Assembly (NCBI GenBank): GCA_964485695.1
Contig: CAZAKZ010000228.1
Coordinates: 1 to 6,915, forward strand
Direction of reading: 5' to 3'
Source: CAZAKZ01 sp964485695
GTDB lineage: Bacteria > Planctomycetota > JAFGQW01
DNA length: 6,915 bases
A program made the position numbers and the translations under genes. The notes under the pieces were generated by a model. It did no database searches. It was not told the origin of the DNA and worked only from the letters and a program-made list of their open reading frames with translations. Within the stretch, counting starts at the first letter, position 1, and each line of letters opens with the position of its first letter. Shown here in pieces: positions 1 to 6,654 of this stretch.

Positions 1-138
1 AAACGAGCAGGACGCGCTTCAGTCCGCAGCCTCCTGGAGCTTAACGGCATTGGTCCGCAAGGGGGTTTGTATTTCCCGTTCTCGCCCTACAATGGTATAT
101 CAGGCGTGGACAGCCGAGCGGTGTACCACCCGGAATGA
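1..138 (+). CDS. Possible 3' end of an upstream gene, cut by the window edge
   Basis: A frame open from base 1 ends with TGA at 136-138. It encodes about 45 residues, the last part reading roughly GLYFPFSPYNGISGVDSRAV then YHPE. The stop overlaps the next gene's start as ATGA (135-138), an arrangement typical of translationally coupled genes. From about codon 8 onward the codons look like ordinary GC-rich coding sequence; the first few are less so. I recognise no family. A stop-free run of this length can occur by chance at this GC content, and a second frame is open over the same bases, so the call rests mainly on the ATGA overlap. The alternative is a non-coding leader carrying the first gene's promoter. 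Confidence 0.35.
   Translation, partial: KRAGRASVRSLLELNGIGPQGGLYFPFSPYNGISGVDSRAVYHPE
66..93 (+). promoter_or_regulatory. Weak candidate promoter for the peptidase-like gene
   Basis: TACAAT at 88-93 matches five of six bases of a sigma70 -10 box. It lies about 40 bases before the ATG at 135. The best -35 at the right distance, TTTGTA at 66-71 with a 16-base spacer, is poor. It also lies inside the possible upstream reading frame. If that frame is real, the downstream gene may simply be co-transcribed. Confidence 0.25.
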
Positions 139-3100
139 ACATGACCACACGACGTGCCCTTGCGATTTCTTTGGCGCTTTTCGTCTTCGCGGACGGTCCG
201 GTCCTTGCGCAACGCGTGCCCGTGCCTCCGAAGGTGGAGGGAAAGACGGCAAAGGCGGAAGCCAGGGCGAAGATAGAGGACCGGGACTGGCGGCTCGGGC
301 TGGGGCACGGTGCTCTCGAAAAGGGGCGGATGGAAGCCGCCTACGGTATCCTGCTGCAGGCGCTCATTCATCACCCGGATGACCCGGCCCTGCTGGCCGC
401 GCTGATCCGGACCACGGGAGACGACGCTGATGCGCGGATCTTGTGGGCCCACAAATATGCCGCTGCTGTGACCCCGGCGAGCGGGTCGTTTCGCCCTGCG
501 CCGGCCCTGCGCAAGCACCTGCCGAAGGGGGATCGCTGGATCGCGAGCGTTGCGGCCGCGCGCGCGGCGGCGGCCGCTGACCTGGCAGCGTTCACGAAGA
601 AGCTCAAGGGGAAGCGCCGATCGGATCGCCTCATCGCCCGCTGGGCGGCCGCCCTTGCCCGGGAGATCCTGCGGAACGCCCCGCCGCTTTCCGCCCGACA
701 TGCCGAGGTGGTGAACCGAGCCGCGGCGTATCAGCTGCGGGATCCGGTGCCGATCCTGAACGCTCTCGCCACGGAAATGACGCGCGCACTGGGACGCGAG
801 GACTTCGATTTTGCGCTTCGCGCCGCCCGGTGCCTGAACGGCTTTGTCGCCCAGGCGAAGTTTCCGAAGCTCGAGGGACCGCGTCCGTCCAACCTCGGCC
901 GCGCGCGACAGGGACGTCAGGTCATGCGGAAAACCCGCGCCCGCCTTGCCCGACGCGAGGAGGAGCCGACGGCCCTCGCCGCCCTCAAGGCCCTCGGCCC
1001 GGCAGAGCGGCGTGCGTACACGGCCCGGCATGCCACCATGGGCAATCCAGGCATCTGCTGGTCGCCGCGGCGTCGCTACCGGATCGAGACGAGCTGTGGC
1101 ATCGAGACGCTGCTTACCGCCGCCAGGACGGTGGAGAAACATCACGCGCGCCTGGCGGGCTGGTTCGGCGTCGACCCGTTCACGGACCGACCGGGGGTCA
1201 TCCGCATCGTGCCCGAAGCCGAAGGACTCGAGGACGAGGGCGCTCCCTACTGGTGGGTTGGCGGATTTCAGCGCGGCGACGAGACCACGGTCCGGGTTTC
1301 CTGGGGAACACCCGGCGGCCTCGGGAGGCTGCTCACCCACGAGCTCACGCACCGGTTCGACGGCCACGTCCATCCCGGAATTCCCGCCTGGCTCTCGGAG
1401 GGCCGTGCGGTCTGGACCCAGAACGCCTACCCGCATACAGACGCGAAATCGTTCGTGAAGACCCACGCGCGCTTCGGCCCCGTCGAGCGCGCGTTCATTC
1501 ACGGATACGGCGGAGAAGCCAAGCTGAAGACCTTGATCGACGGCACGCTGGACGACTACCGAGACAACTACTTCGCGGGATACGCGCTCTACACGTATCT
1601 CGCGTCATGGGAGCACAAGGGAAAACTCGTCTATGCCCATCGCCTGAAGCGGTTCAGCCGGTCGTTCCGTCAGGGGCGCGGAAGGCCGATCAAGAAATTC
1701 GAGAGCTACTTCTGCACCGGCAAAGGCGGCCAGCCCGAGGATTTCAAGGCCTTCGCCAAGGCGTTTTCCACCTTCCTTCGTGGTTTCTACTGGCAGGACC
1801 GAAAACCGTGGACGGCGCGATACAACACGGTGCGATACCGCAGAGAAGGCGGGCTTTTCACGGACCCGCCCACCTGGTCCAGACTGCGGAGCCGGGCCGA
1901 GCCGTGGTTCGGGGAGGCGCAAGCCCACACGGCTGGCGAGCTGTTCCTCGAGGTCGGCAACAAGGCATTGGCGGCGACAGCCTGGTGCTGGGCTCTCGAC
2001 GTGGACGAGTGGTCGCCCTCGCGCGCACTTTGCCTCGCGCGACTCCTCGAGCGCCTCAATGATCGAAACGGCGCCTGGGCGGTCCGGGCCGAGACCCGTC
2101 GCCGATTTCCGGGCCGGGGGGACAATCCCCCTCCTGAACGCCCGCCGTTTCGCCACGACCTCGAGGGCGTCCGGTCCTACCTGCTCGCATTGAAGAACGC
2201 GTCAGCCGCCTACGCCAAGGCCGGGCGAACCGTGGCGTCAGCCGCCTTTGCGGCCGACCACGATGTCGTTGCCCGCCTCCTGGGCGAGGAATCCCTCGGT
2301 CCGGCCGCCGTCGATCCAAAGGTGCTGGCCGCCGGGCGCCATCCATTCCATCCCCCGGTCGAGCATCTCGGGCGTCACGGATGGATCGAGACCGGCCTCA
2401 GCGGCTACGAGAAACGCCGACACAAGGATCTGTGGTACTGTTCCGTCAAGGGCGACCTCTACATCGGCCGGCGAAAACCGCGCGAAGGCACGGGCACGGC
2501 GGAACGGCGAGCTCATCAGGTGGATGCGTTCACCCGCACAAAAACCTGGCACCCTTGTGGCCGCTACCTGATCCGGACGCGCATCTTCCCGGCCACGTCC
2601 TACGTGTCGGGTGCGCTCGTTCTCGGCTACACGCGACGCGACCGAAACGTCCGGATCCGTTTCACCTGCGGCGACTTTCACTACGCTCTGGGCGTCAAGG
2701 AGAAGAAGGACACGCTGCACATGTTCAAGGCCGTGGGCATCTCCATCGCCGGCCTTCGTCCCCGCGAGGCTTCGCTCTGGGGAGCGCAGCCCGGTGGGCG
2801 GATTTACTTCCGTTCGCCGCTGTCGTCCTTCCGCCTCGAGGTCGTGCAAGACGGCGACACCCTGCACGTCTGGGTCGAGAACCAGCTCGTGGGTACCTAT
2901 CGAACCCTGGACGGAGTTCCGATCGAGGGCGCCATCGGCTTCGCCTCCTCCATGGGTGCCTACCAAGTTCCGGCGCCAACCCTCCTCCGTCTCGCTCGAG
3001 ATCCCGACCACGGCTGTCCCCACCGCACACCGGGACTCGACCCGGCCGTGCCGCAGATGGTTGCCGCCAAGGAGCCGCTCCCCATTGCCAAGCTCCGGAA

Positions 3101-3593
3101 CCGACGGGTTCGTGGACTGCCCGTCGGCCGGGCGGGAACCCTCGTCGTGTGGATGCCGGAGCAGCCGAGCGCGGACTTAATAAAGGACCGCGATGTCGAG
3201 GCGACGAACGTGTTCGTCAAAAAATACGCGATCCGGGTTCTGGGGCGAGTCCTGGAGAACAAGAAGCGCTCGGGCTACCCCTCCACTGTGGTCCTCGCGC
3301 TTCCTGCGTGCACGAGCAAGGAGACGATGAAGTACCTGACCCCGCGCCTGAAAAGGCCGGGATTCAAGAACGCGTCGGTGGTCCTCCACCACTGGCCGCA
3401 ACCGCCCTTCAACCGAAAGGCCAAGAAGCCCAAACCGCCCGAACCGCTCGTGCTCTTCATCGACCCGGGCGGCGTTCTGAGGGTAGCCGTTCACCACCGG
3501 CGCAAGCAACGGCATCTGTCGGGAACGCTCCATCGCTGGTGTCGCATCGTGACCGAGGAATACCTGGCTCGACCGACCCCGCAGAAGAAGTGA
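135..3593 (+). CDS. Large exported protein: peptidase-MA-like metalloprotease domain, lectin-like domain, thioredoxin-like tail
   Basis: A 1152-residue exported protein. Residues 1-25 form a signal peptide (MTTRR, a hydrophobic stretch, cleavage after VLA before Gln26). Residues about 45-90 and 598-670 look like TPR-type helical repeats. Residues about 303-560 resemble the peptidase-MA-like (gluzincin) domain. It has HELTH at 402-406, then GIPAWLSEG, which puts Glu422 where these families have the third zinc ligand; the helical part after it also fits. Residues about 765-955 are beta-rich and resemble concanavalin-like or DUF1080-type domains. Residues about 985-1140 resemble a TlpA/thioredoxin fold (LVVWMPEQ, later LVLFIDPGGVLRV) but lack the CxxC pair. 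The start at 135 overlaps an upstream stop as ATGA and has no strong Shine-Dalgarno; ATG 141 is the alternative. The domain calls come from motifs. That the site is catalytic, and its substrate, are unproven. Confidence 0.93.
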   Translation: MNMTTRRALAISLALFVFADGPVLAQRVPVPPKVEGKTAKAEARAKIEDRDWRLGLGHGALEKGRMEAAYGILLQALIHHPDDPALLAALIRTTGDDADARILWAHKYAAAVTPASGSFRPAPALRKHLPKGDRWIASVAAARAAAAADLAAFTKKLKGKRRSDRLIARWAAALAREILRNAPPLSARHAEVVNRAAAYQLRDPVPILNALATEMTRALGREDFDFALRAARCLNGFVAQAKFPKLEGPRPSNLGRARQGRQVMRKTRARLARREEEPTALAALKALGPAERRAYTARHATMGNPGICWSPRRRYRIETSCGIETLLTAARTVEKHHARLAGWFGVDPFTDRPGVIRIVPEAEGLEDEGAPYWWVGGFQRGDETTVRVSWGTPGGLGRLLTHELTHRFDGHVHPGIPAWLSEGRAVWTQNAYPHTDAKSFVKTHARFGPVERAFIHGYGGEAKLKTLIDGTLDDYRDNYFAGYALYTYLASWEHKGKLVYAHRLKRFSRSFRQGRGRPIKKFESYFCTGKGGQPEDFKAFAKAFSTFLRGFYWQDRKPWTARYNTVRYRREGGLFTDPPTWSRLRSRAEPWFGEAQAHTAGELFLEVGNKALAATAWCWALDVDEWSPSRALCLARLLERLNDRNGAWAVRAETRRRFPGRGDNPPPERPPFRHDLEGVRSYLLALKNASAAYAKAGRTVASAAFAADHDVVARLLGEESLGPAAVDPKVLAAGRHPFHPPVEHLGRHGWIETGLSGYEKRRHKDLWYCSVKGDLYIGRRKPREGTGTAERRAHQVDAFTRTKTWHPCGRYLIRTRIFPATSYVSGALVLGYTRRDRNVRIRFTCGDFHYALGVKEKKDTLHMFKAVGISIAGLRPREASLWGAQPGGRIYFRSPLSSFRLEVVQDGDTLHVWVENQLVGTYRTLDGVPIEGAIGFASSMGAYQVPAPTLLRLARDPDHGCPHRTPGLDPAVPQMVAAKEPLPIAKLRNRRVRGLPVGRAGTLVVWMPEQPSADLIKDRDVEATNVFVKKYAIRVLGRVLENKKRSGYPSTVVLALPACTSKETMKYLTPRLKRPGFKNASVVLHHWPQPPFNRKAKKPKPPEPLVLFIDPGGVLRVAVHHRRKQRHLSGTLHRWCRIVTEEYLARPTPQKK

Positions 3594-3627
3594 GGCGCGT
3601 CGTGCGATTGGCCTGCCCCACGTAAAT

Positions 3628-3664
3628 CGGTCCAGATTCTCGGGAAGATACTCATCCTGGACCG
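3628..3664. terminator. Possible shared terminator hairpin between convergent genes
   Basis: CGGTCCAG at 3628-3635 and CTGGACCG at 3657-3664 form a perfect 8-bp inverted repeat with a 21-base loop. It sits in the 84-bp gap between two convergent stop codons, where a bidirectional terminator is expected. Reading on the - strand the stem is followed by ATTT, a very short T tract. On the + strand no T tract follows. The long loop and the missing T run make this weak as an intrinsic terminator. Confidence 0.3.
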
Positions 3665-3677
3665 GGGCCCGCTACCC

Positions 3678-4838
3678 TCAGTCCATCCAGATCAATCGAT
3701 CCCCGGCCCTGCGCCCCCCCTCGGTCTTCGGATGCGACTTGGCGAGGGCCTCGTACGCCGTCCGCCGGTCGTCGGCGCCGGGCTTGTCCCCCTTCACGGC
3801 GTCCTCCCAGAGCTTCCACGCCTCGAGCTCCGAGACCATCACCGGCAGGTCGTGGAGCCTGGCGATCGACTTTTGAATCCGGTCCATCCTGGAGCTCTGG
3901 GGCAACGAACGGGTTATCCGCTCGATTCGCCGGAGGCGGGTGACGCGATACGGCTCCTTCTGCAGCCTCTTCTTGAAAGTCGAGATCTCCTTCTTCAGCG
4001 ATCGCACCGGAGCGCACTCCTCGAAGATCAACCGCTGCGCGATGTCCAGGCACTCCTGGTTGACGGTGTGTTTCATGCCGGGAATGAGGTGGAAGCGGAC
4101 ATCGCCGCCCTGGCGGTGGAATTCGTTGGCGGCCCGCTGCATGGACTCGACCACATTGATCGTGCCCCGGACCGCTGTTTCCAGCTCTCCCACGACGAAG
4201 AGAGAAGGCACGTTCTCCGGCCACTTCATCGTTCTGCTGTAGGCCACACCGGAGTTCAGGATCACCCCGCGGACAGGAAAGTGTTCGGCCAATTGCCACT
4301 GCTTGATGAGGTAGGTCACGTAGAGGCTCGCATACGACCCGCCCATGGAGAAACCCTGGACGAAGAAACCATCGCGATCGCCGTTGTAGTGATCCATCGC
4401 CTGCTTCCTCAACCATTCGAATGCCTTCATGCAGACATCCTGAGGCCACCGCTCCGCATTGAAGCGCTTCTCCTTCTGGTATTTCGGAGCGATCACGATG
4501 AGCGGTGTCTTCTTCTTGCTGAGCTGGCGGTATTTCCGAAAGGCGCCCGTCGGGGCCTGCCCGTTCCCGTGGAGCACGAGCAGGATGGGATATCTCCTCT
4601 TCTTTGACTTCGCCTTCCAACCACTGGGCAGGTGGAGGTGGAACTCCATCCCCTCCCCACCCTCCACCTCGACGGGCAGAACCACGTCTGAACCGCCCTT
4701 CAGGACGGGCGCCTTCTTCCGCTTCTTCTGCGCCGGATTGGCGGCCGAGAGCGAGAATAAAAGGAGCAAGATCAGTCCCGCCACGCGGGGAGGGAATCGT
4801 GGAATCCCTGAAGGGGTCGGCATCGTCCTGGGCTTCAT
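3678..4838 (-). CDS. Exported alpha/beta-hydrolase (esterase/depolymerase-like) with extra helical C-terminus
   Basis: A 386-residue exported hydrolase. The open frame extends to 4910, but ATG 4838 is chosen because GAGGAGG lies 5 bases before it and a signal peptide starts there (hydrophobic core at residues 19-33, cleavage near SAA or NPA). The core, about 50-277, is an alpha/beta-hydrolase. It has LLVLHGNG (oxyanion region, 86-92), GFSMGG with nucleophile Ser164, VVGELE (215-220) holding a likely acid residue, and GMKH with His257. Spacing and order resemble the PHB-depolymerase/feruloyl-esterase-like (LpqC-type) group, so ester hydrolysis outside the cytoplasm is likely; the substrate is unknown. 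Residues about 278-386 are charged and helical, beyond the usual end of the fold, and could mediate binding. It lies 88 bp downstream of another exported-protein gene and is probably in its operon. Confidence 0.92.
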   Translation of the reverse strand: MKPRTMPTPSGIPRFPPRVAGLILLLLFSLSAANPAQKKRKKAPVLKGGSDVVLPVEVEGGEGMEFHLHLPSGWKAKSKKRRYPILLVLHGNGQAPTGAFRKYRQLSKKKTPLIVIAPKYQKEKRFNAERWPQDVCMKAFEWLRKQAMDHYNGDRDGFFVQGFSMGGSYASLYVTYLIKQWQLAEHFPVRGVILNSGVAYSRTMKWPENVPSLFVVGELETAVRGTINVVESMQRAANEFHRQGGDVRFHLIPGMKHTVNQECLDIAQRLIFEECAPVRSLKKEISTFKKRLQKEPYRVTRLRRIERITRSLPQSSRMDRIQKSIARLHDLPVMVSELEAWKLWEDAVKGDKPGADDRRTAYEALAKSHPKTEGGRRAGDRLIWMD

Positions 4839-4843
4839 CGTAT

Positions 4844-4850
4844 CCTCCTC
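4844..4850 (-). promoter_or_regulatory. Shine-Dalgarno site that fixes the hydrolase start
   Basis: On the - strand GAGGAGG is followed by ATACG and then ATG at 4838. This strong ribosome-binding match, together with the signal peptide that begins there, supports the internal start over the longer frame opening at 4910. Confidence 0.85.
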
Positions 4851-4869
4851 GTCATGCCGTCGATCTTGT

Positions 4870-4887
4870 GTCAAGAACGCGTCAAGA
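4870..4887 (-). promoter_or_regulatory. Direct repeat TCTTGAC, 11-bp period, upstream of the hydrolase
   Basis: On the - strand two TCTTGAC copies (4887-4881 and 4876-4870) are separated by GCGT, a period of 11 bp, about one helical turn. The downstream copy contains a perfect TTGACA -35 hexamer (4874-4869), but no good -10 lies 16-18 bases after it. Tandem repeats with this spacing are typical targets of OmpR/PhoB-type response regulators. Two 7-mers alone do not prove a site. Confidence 0.25.
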
Positions 4888-4926
4888 TGATAGGATATCG
4901 AGAAGGCCAAGAACAGGCGTGGGCGC

Positions 4927-6189
4927 TCAGTCCCCGGAACGAACGAACAGGATACGGGGGCCCTTCAAATCGTCTGCTTTCACGCGCTTCGCCTTACCAC
5001 TCTCGAAATCGCCATGGAAGAAACCGGCAGCGGGCACCCAGGCGAGGAATCGCCGCTCGTCGTGGGAGAACGCCGCAACCCAGGGCTTCGACCGTTTTCC
5101 CTCGGGGACGACCGCATGTCGTTTCAGAAACGATCCGACGCGCTGAAGTCGATCCAGGTGCCCCAGTACGCCCTTCTTGTCCTTCTCCCGCTCTGGATCG
5201 GGCTTTGGCCGGTCCTCCGGCGTCGCGCGCCGTCGTGTGACAGCTCCGTCCGGAAGGCGCATGGTGACGCGCTCGACCTCACCGCGGCTGATGGCGCCGC
5301 GTAATCCGCCGCTCCACGTGGCGTCCTCAACCACGGAAAGGAAAGTGAGCCGATCCTCGGAAAGAAATTGAAGGTCAAAAGAATGCTTCGCTCCCCACTT
5401 TCCCGATGCCGTTACACCGAAGAAACCGAGAGGCGTGGTGTGGTTTCGCCCCGTGTCGAGGTCGTGGACCGTGACGTCGGAGGGCAGACGGTTCGTGAGA
5501 AGCGGCAATAGCTTCCCGTTATGTGCTCCTTTTTGCATCCGCTCCCAGTTCAGCCCGGTCATGAAAGCCAGATAGCGGCCATCGGCCGAGACAGCGGGAT
5601 GTTCCCCGCGGCGAAACGGCAGGGAGCGGTGGGATACCGGGACACGCGCTCCGCGCACCTGTCTTCCGTTGTTCGGATCGAACAGCATCAGCTCTCCACC
5701 TGTCCTGATGATCCACCACTGTCCCAGTTCGAATACTTTCCAGACCGGAGTCGCCACGGCCGTGACCTCACCGGTCGTGGCGTTCAACCGGAGCTGCCGT
5801 CCGTCGCGGGTGAGAATGTAGTAGGCCTTCTGGATACGCCCGATCACCGCGAACCGGCGCTCCACCTCGATCTTCCGCGCGGTCCAGCGCCCGTAGTCGA
5901 GCAGGCGCTCTTCGGAGCGTATCCCCTGCTTGTCCTGCACCTGGACCGATAGAAACGTCGGCGGCAGTTCTTTGTGGAGCCGCCGCGGCGTCCGTCGGCA
6001 CCCCGGAAAATCGTAGCGCTTGATGAGTTCGTTCGAGGTCGGGGCATACTCCCATGCGGACGCCTGTCCATCCTGGCACCCCAGGACGATGAACTTCTCC
6101 CAGCCGCGCTTCGCTCCGGCATCCTCCTGCGCCGCCGGCAGCGACGGCCAACCCAGAGCGAAAGTGATCACCAGAATCTCGAGACGCAT
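4927..6189 (-). CDS. Exported hypothetical protein, probably beta-propeller (WD40/PD40-like repeats)
   Basis: A 420-residue exported protein of unknown function. The open frame runs to 6453, but ATG 6189 is preferred: GGAGGT lies 6 bases upstream and residues 1-20 form a signal peptide ending PAA before Gln21. The mature part shows repeated beta motifs like those of TolB/PD40-type propellers. Examples are ELMLFDPNNGR (166-176), VSADGRYLAFM (200-210) with VTVHDLDTGR (239-248), and FSHDERRFLAWV (374-385) with FESGK. The repeats are irregular and I cannot count full blades. Residues 320-350 form a charged, probably flexible insert (PEDRPKPDPEREKDKK). I see no catalytic motif. A scaffold, sensor or ligand-binding role is possible but unsupported. 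It is the first gene of a likely two-gene unit with the exported hydrolase. Confidence 0.85.
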   Translation of the reverse strand: MRLEILVITFALGWPSLPAAQEDAGAKRGWEKFIVLGCQDGQASAWEYAPTSNELIKRYDFPGCRRTPRRLHKELPPTFLSVQVQDKQGIRSEERLLDYGRWTARKIEVERRFAVIGRIQKAYYILTRDGRQLRLNATTGEVTAVATPVWKVFELGQWWIIRTGGELMLFDPNNGRQVRGARVPVSHRSLPFRRGEHPAVSADGRYLAFMTGLNWERMQKGAHNGKLLPLLTNRLPSDVTVHDLDTGRNHTTPLGFFGVTASGKWGAKHSFDLQFLSEDRLTFLSVVEDATWSGGLRGAISRGEVERVTMRLPDGAVTRRRATPEDRPKPDPEREKDKKGVLGHLDRLQRVGSFLKRHAVVPEGKRSKPWVAAFSHDERRFLAWVPAAGFFHGDFESGKAKRVKADDLKGPRILFVRSGD

Positions 6190-6193
6190 GGAG

Positions 6194-6201
6194 CCACCTC
6201 C
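6194..6201 (-). promoter_or_regulatory. Shine-Dalgarno site that fixes the propeller-protein start
   Basis: On the - strand GGAGGTGG (6201-6194) precedes ATG 6189; the core GGAGGT is 6 bases from the start codon. The 88 extra codons upstream in the same frame contain no hydrophobic signal and overlap the predicted promoter, so they are probably untranslated. Confidence 0.85.
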
Positions 6202-6254
6202 GAAATCTCGATTGCCAGGCTCTCGACCTCTTTCACCGACCCGCTGTATGAACC

Positions 6255-6288
6255 TGCACTTCGTGCATTCGAACTGATTCCGAGTTCG
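6255..6288 (-). promoter_or_regulatory. Two adjacent inverted repeats at the predicted transcript start
   Basis: On the - strand CGAACT (6288-6283), a 7-base gap and AGTTCG (6275-6270) form one inverted repeat. Right after it TGCAC-GAA-GTGCA (6267-6255) forms another. The first overlaps the predicted transcription start near 6287, where an operator would act. Both could also fold in the 5' leader RNA. The half-site resembles the GAAC/GTTC of SOS boxes, but the 9-base gap is not the usual 4, so I do not call LexA. Confidence 0.35.
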
Positions 6289-6293
6289 GGCCC

Positions 6294-6322
6294 ATTCTAC
6301 AGCCGGCCGCCAGGTATGCCAA
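6294..6322 (-). promoter_or_regulatory. Sigma70-type promoter for the propeller-hydrolase pair
   Basis: On the - strand TTGGCA (6322-6317, five of six to consensus), a 17-base spacer and TAGAAT (6299-6294, five of six) form a well-spaced promoter. The predicted start is near 6287, leaving a leader of about 100 bases before ATG 6189. No comparable promoter was seen just upstream of the hydrolase, which fits transcription of both genes from here. Confidence 0.55.
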
Positions 6323-6407
6323 CGGAGGCGAACTGGTCCGGCGAGTTTTCCATGAGAAGGAATGTCGCTGGATATCCCCCTGTGCGCAGATTGTTGCCGC
6401 CTAACTA

Positions 6408-6451
6408 GAGTCAGAAACGCCACCCCCCGGGGGGGGTGGCGTTTCTGACTC
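6408..6451. repeat. 44-bp inverted repeat with C6/G8 centre
   Basis: The left arm (6408-6428) is GAGTCAGAAACGCCA followed by six C. The right arm (6431-6451) is its exact reverse complement, and two G separate them. All 21 pairs match, and pairing ends at A6407/A6452. No T tract follows on either strand, so it is not a standard intrinsic terminator. It lies about 50 bases before the transposase-like frame, so the right arm could be that element's terminal repeat and the left arm an abutting inverted end. A second small inverted repeat, TGACT-CAAA-AGTCA (6446-6459), overlaps the right edge. Confidence 0.9.
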
Positions 6452-6498
6452 AAAAGTCACGATCCCATCCTAATCCTTGGGGGCGATGGAGAAGACTT

Positions 6499-6654
6499 TT
6501 GAAATCCTATTCTGAAGGACTCAAGGCGAGGCTTATGCAACGGATGTTGGGCACAGAAGGAATCAGCGCTGGGGCTTTGCATCACGAGGTTGGGATTGCT
6601 CAATCCACGCTATCGAGATGGGCACGAGAAGCTCGTAAACTACCGGGCATGAAT
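6499..6654 (+). pseudogene. Transposase N-terminal helix-turn-helix fragment
   Basis: The frame from 6499 reads KSYSEGLKARLMQRML, GTEGISAGALHHEVGIAQ, then STLSRWAREARKLPGMN. This closely resembles the N-terminal DNA-binding domain of IS3-type or related transposases (YSxxLKARxxxRM...SxxxLAxEVGxxxxTLSRWxxEA). The helix-turn-helix is clear around ALHHEVGIAQSTLSRW. TTG 6499 is a plausible start, with GGAG 7 bases upstream; ATG 6486 is in another frame and stops at once. The likeness ends near 6654. The frame then stays open to the window edge but encodes Cys-, Pro- and Arg-rich sequence unlike a transposase. No catalytic DDE region is visible. The family level is fairly safe from pattern memory; the exact IS family is not. 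Confidence 0.7.

Noticed and set aside
87..1502. Long - strand open frame of 471 codons opposite the peptidase-like gene
   Set aside because: It lies wholly antisense to a gene with a signal peptide and a zinc motif. Its translation is Arg/Gly-rich without domains, typical of a GC-rich shadow frame.
3174..3190. AT-rich TTAATAAA patch inside the peptidase-like gene
   Set aside because: It encodes two adjacent rare-looking codons (TTA ATA) but is too short to suggest a promoter, insertion or frameshift; the frame is intact on both sides.
2381..3625. Long + strand open frame of 414 codons
   Set aside because: It overlaps the peptidase-like gene in another frame, and its translation is rich in Arg, Pro and His with no recognisable domain.
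4630..4672. Imperfect inverted repeat AGGTGGAGGTGG / CCACCCTCCACCT
   Set aside because: It lies inside the hydrolase gene and is explained by the repetitive coding of alternating Val/Glu and His/Leu residues in beta strands.
4839..4910. N-terminal extension of the hydrolase
   Set aside because: The strong Shine-Dalgarno and the signal peptide both point to the start at 4838.
6190..6453. 88-codon N-terminal extension of the propeller-like protein
   Set aside because: It crosses the predicted promoter and the palindrome, and would bury a clear signal peptide at residue 89.
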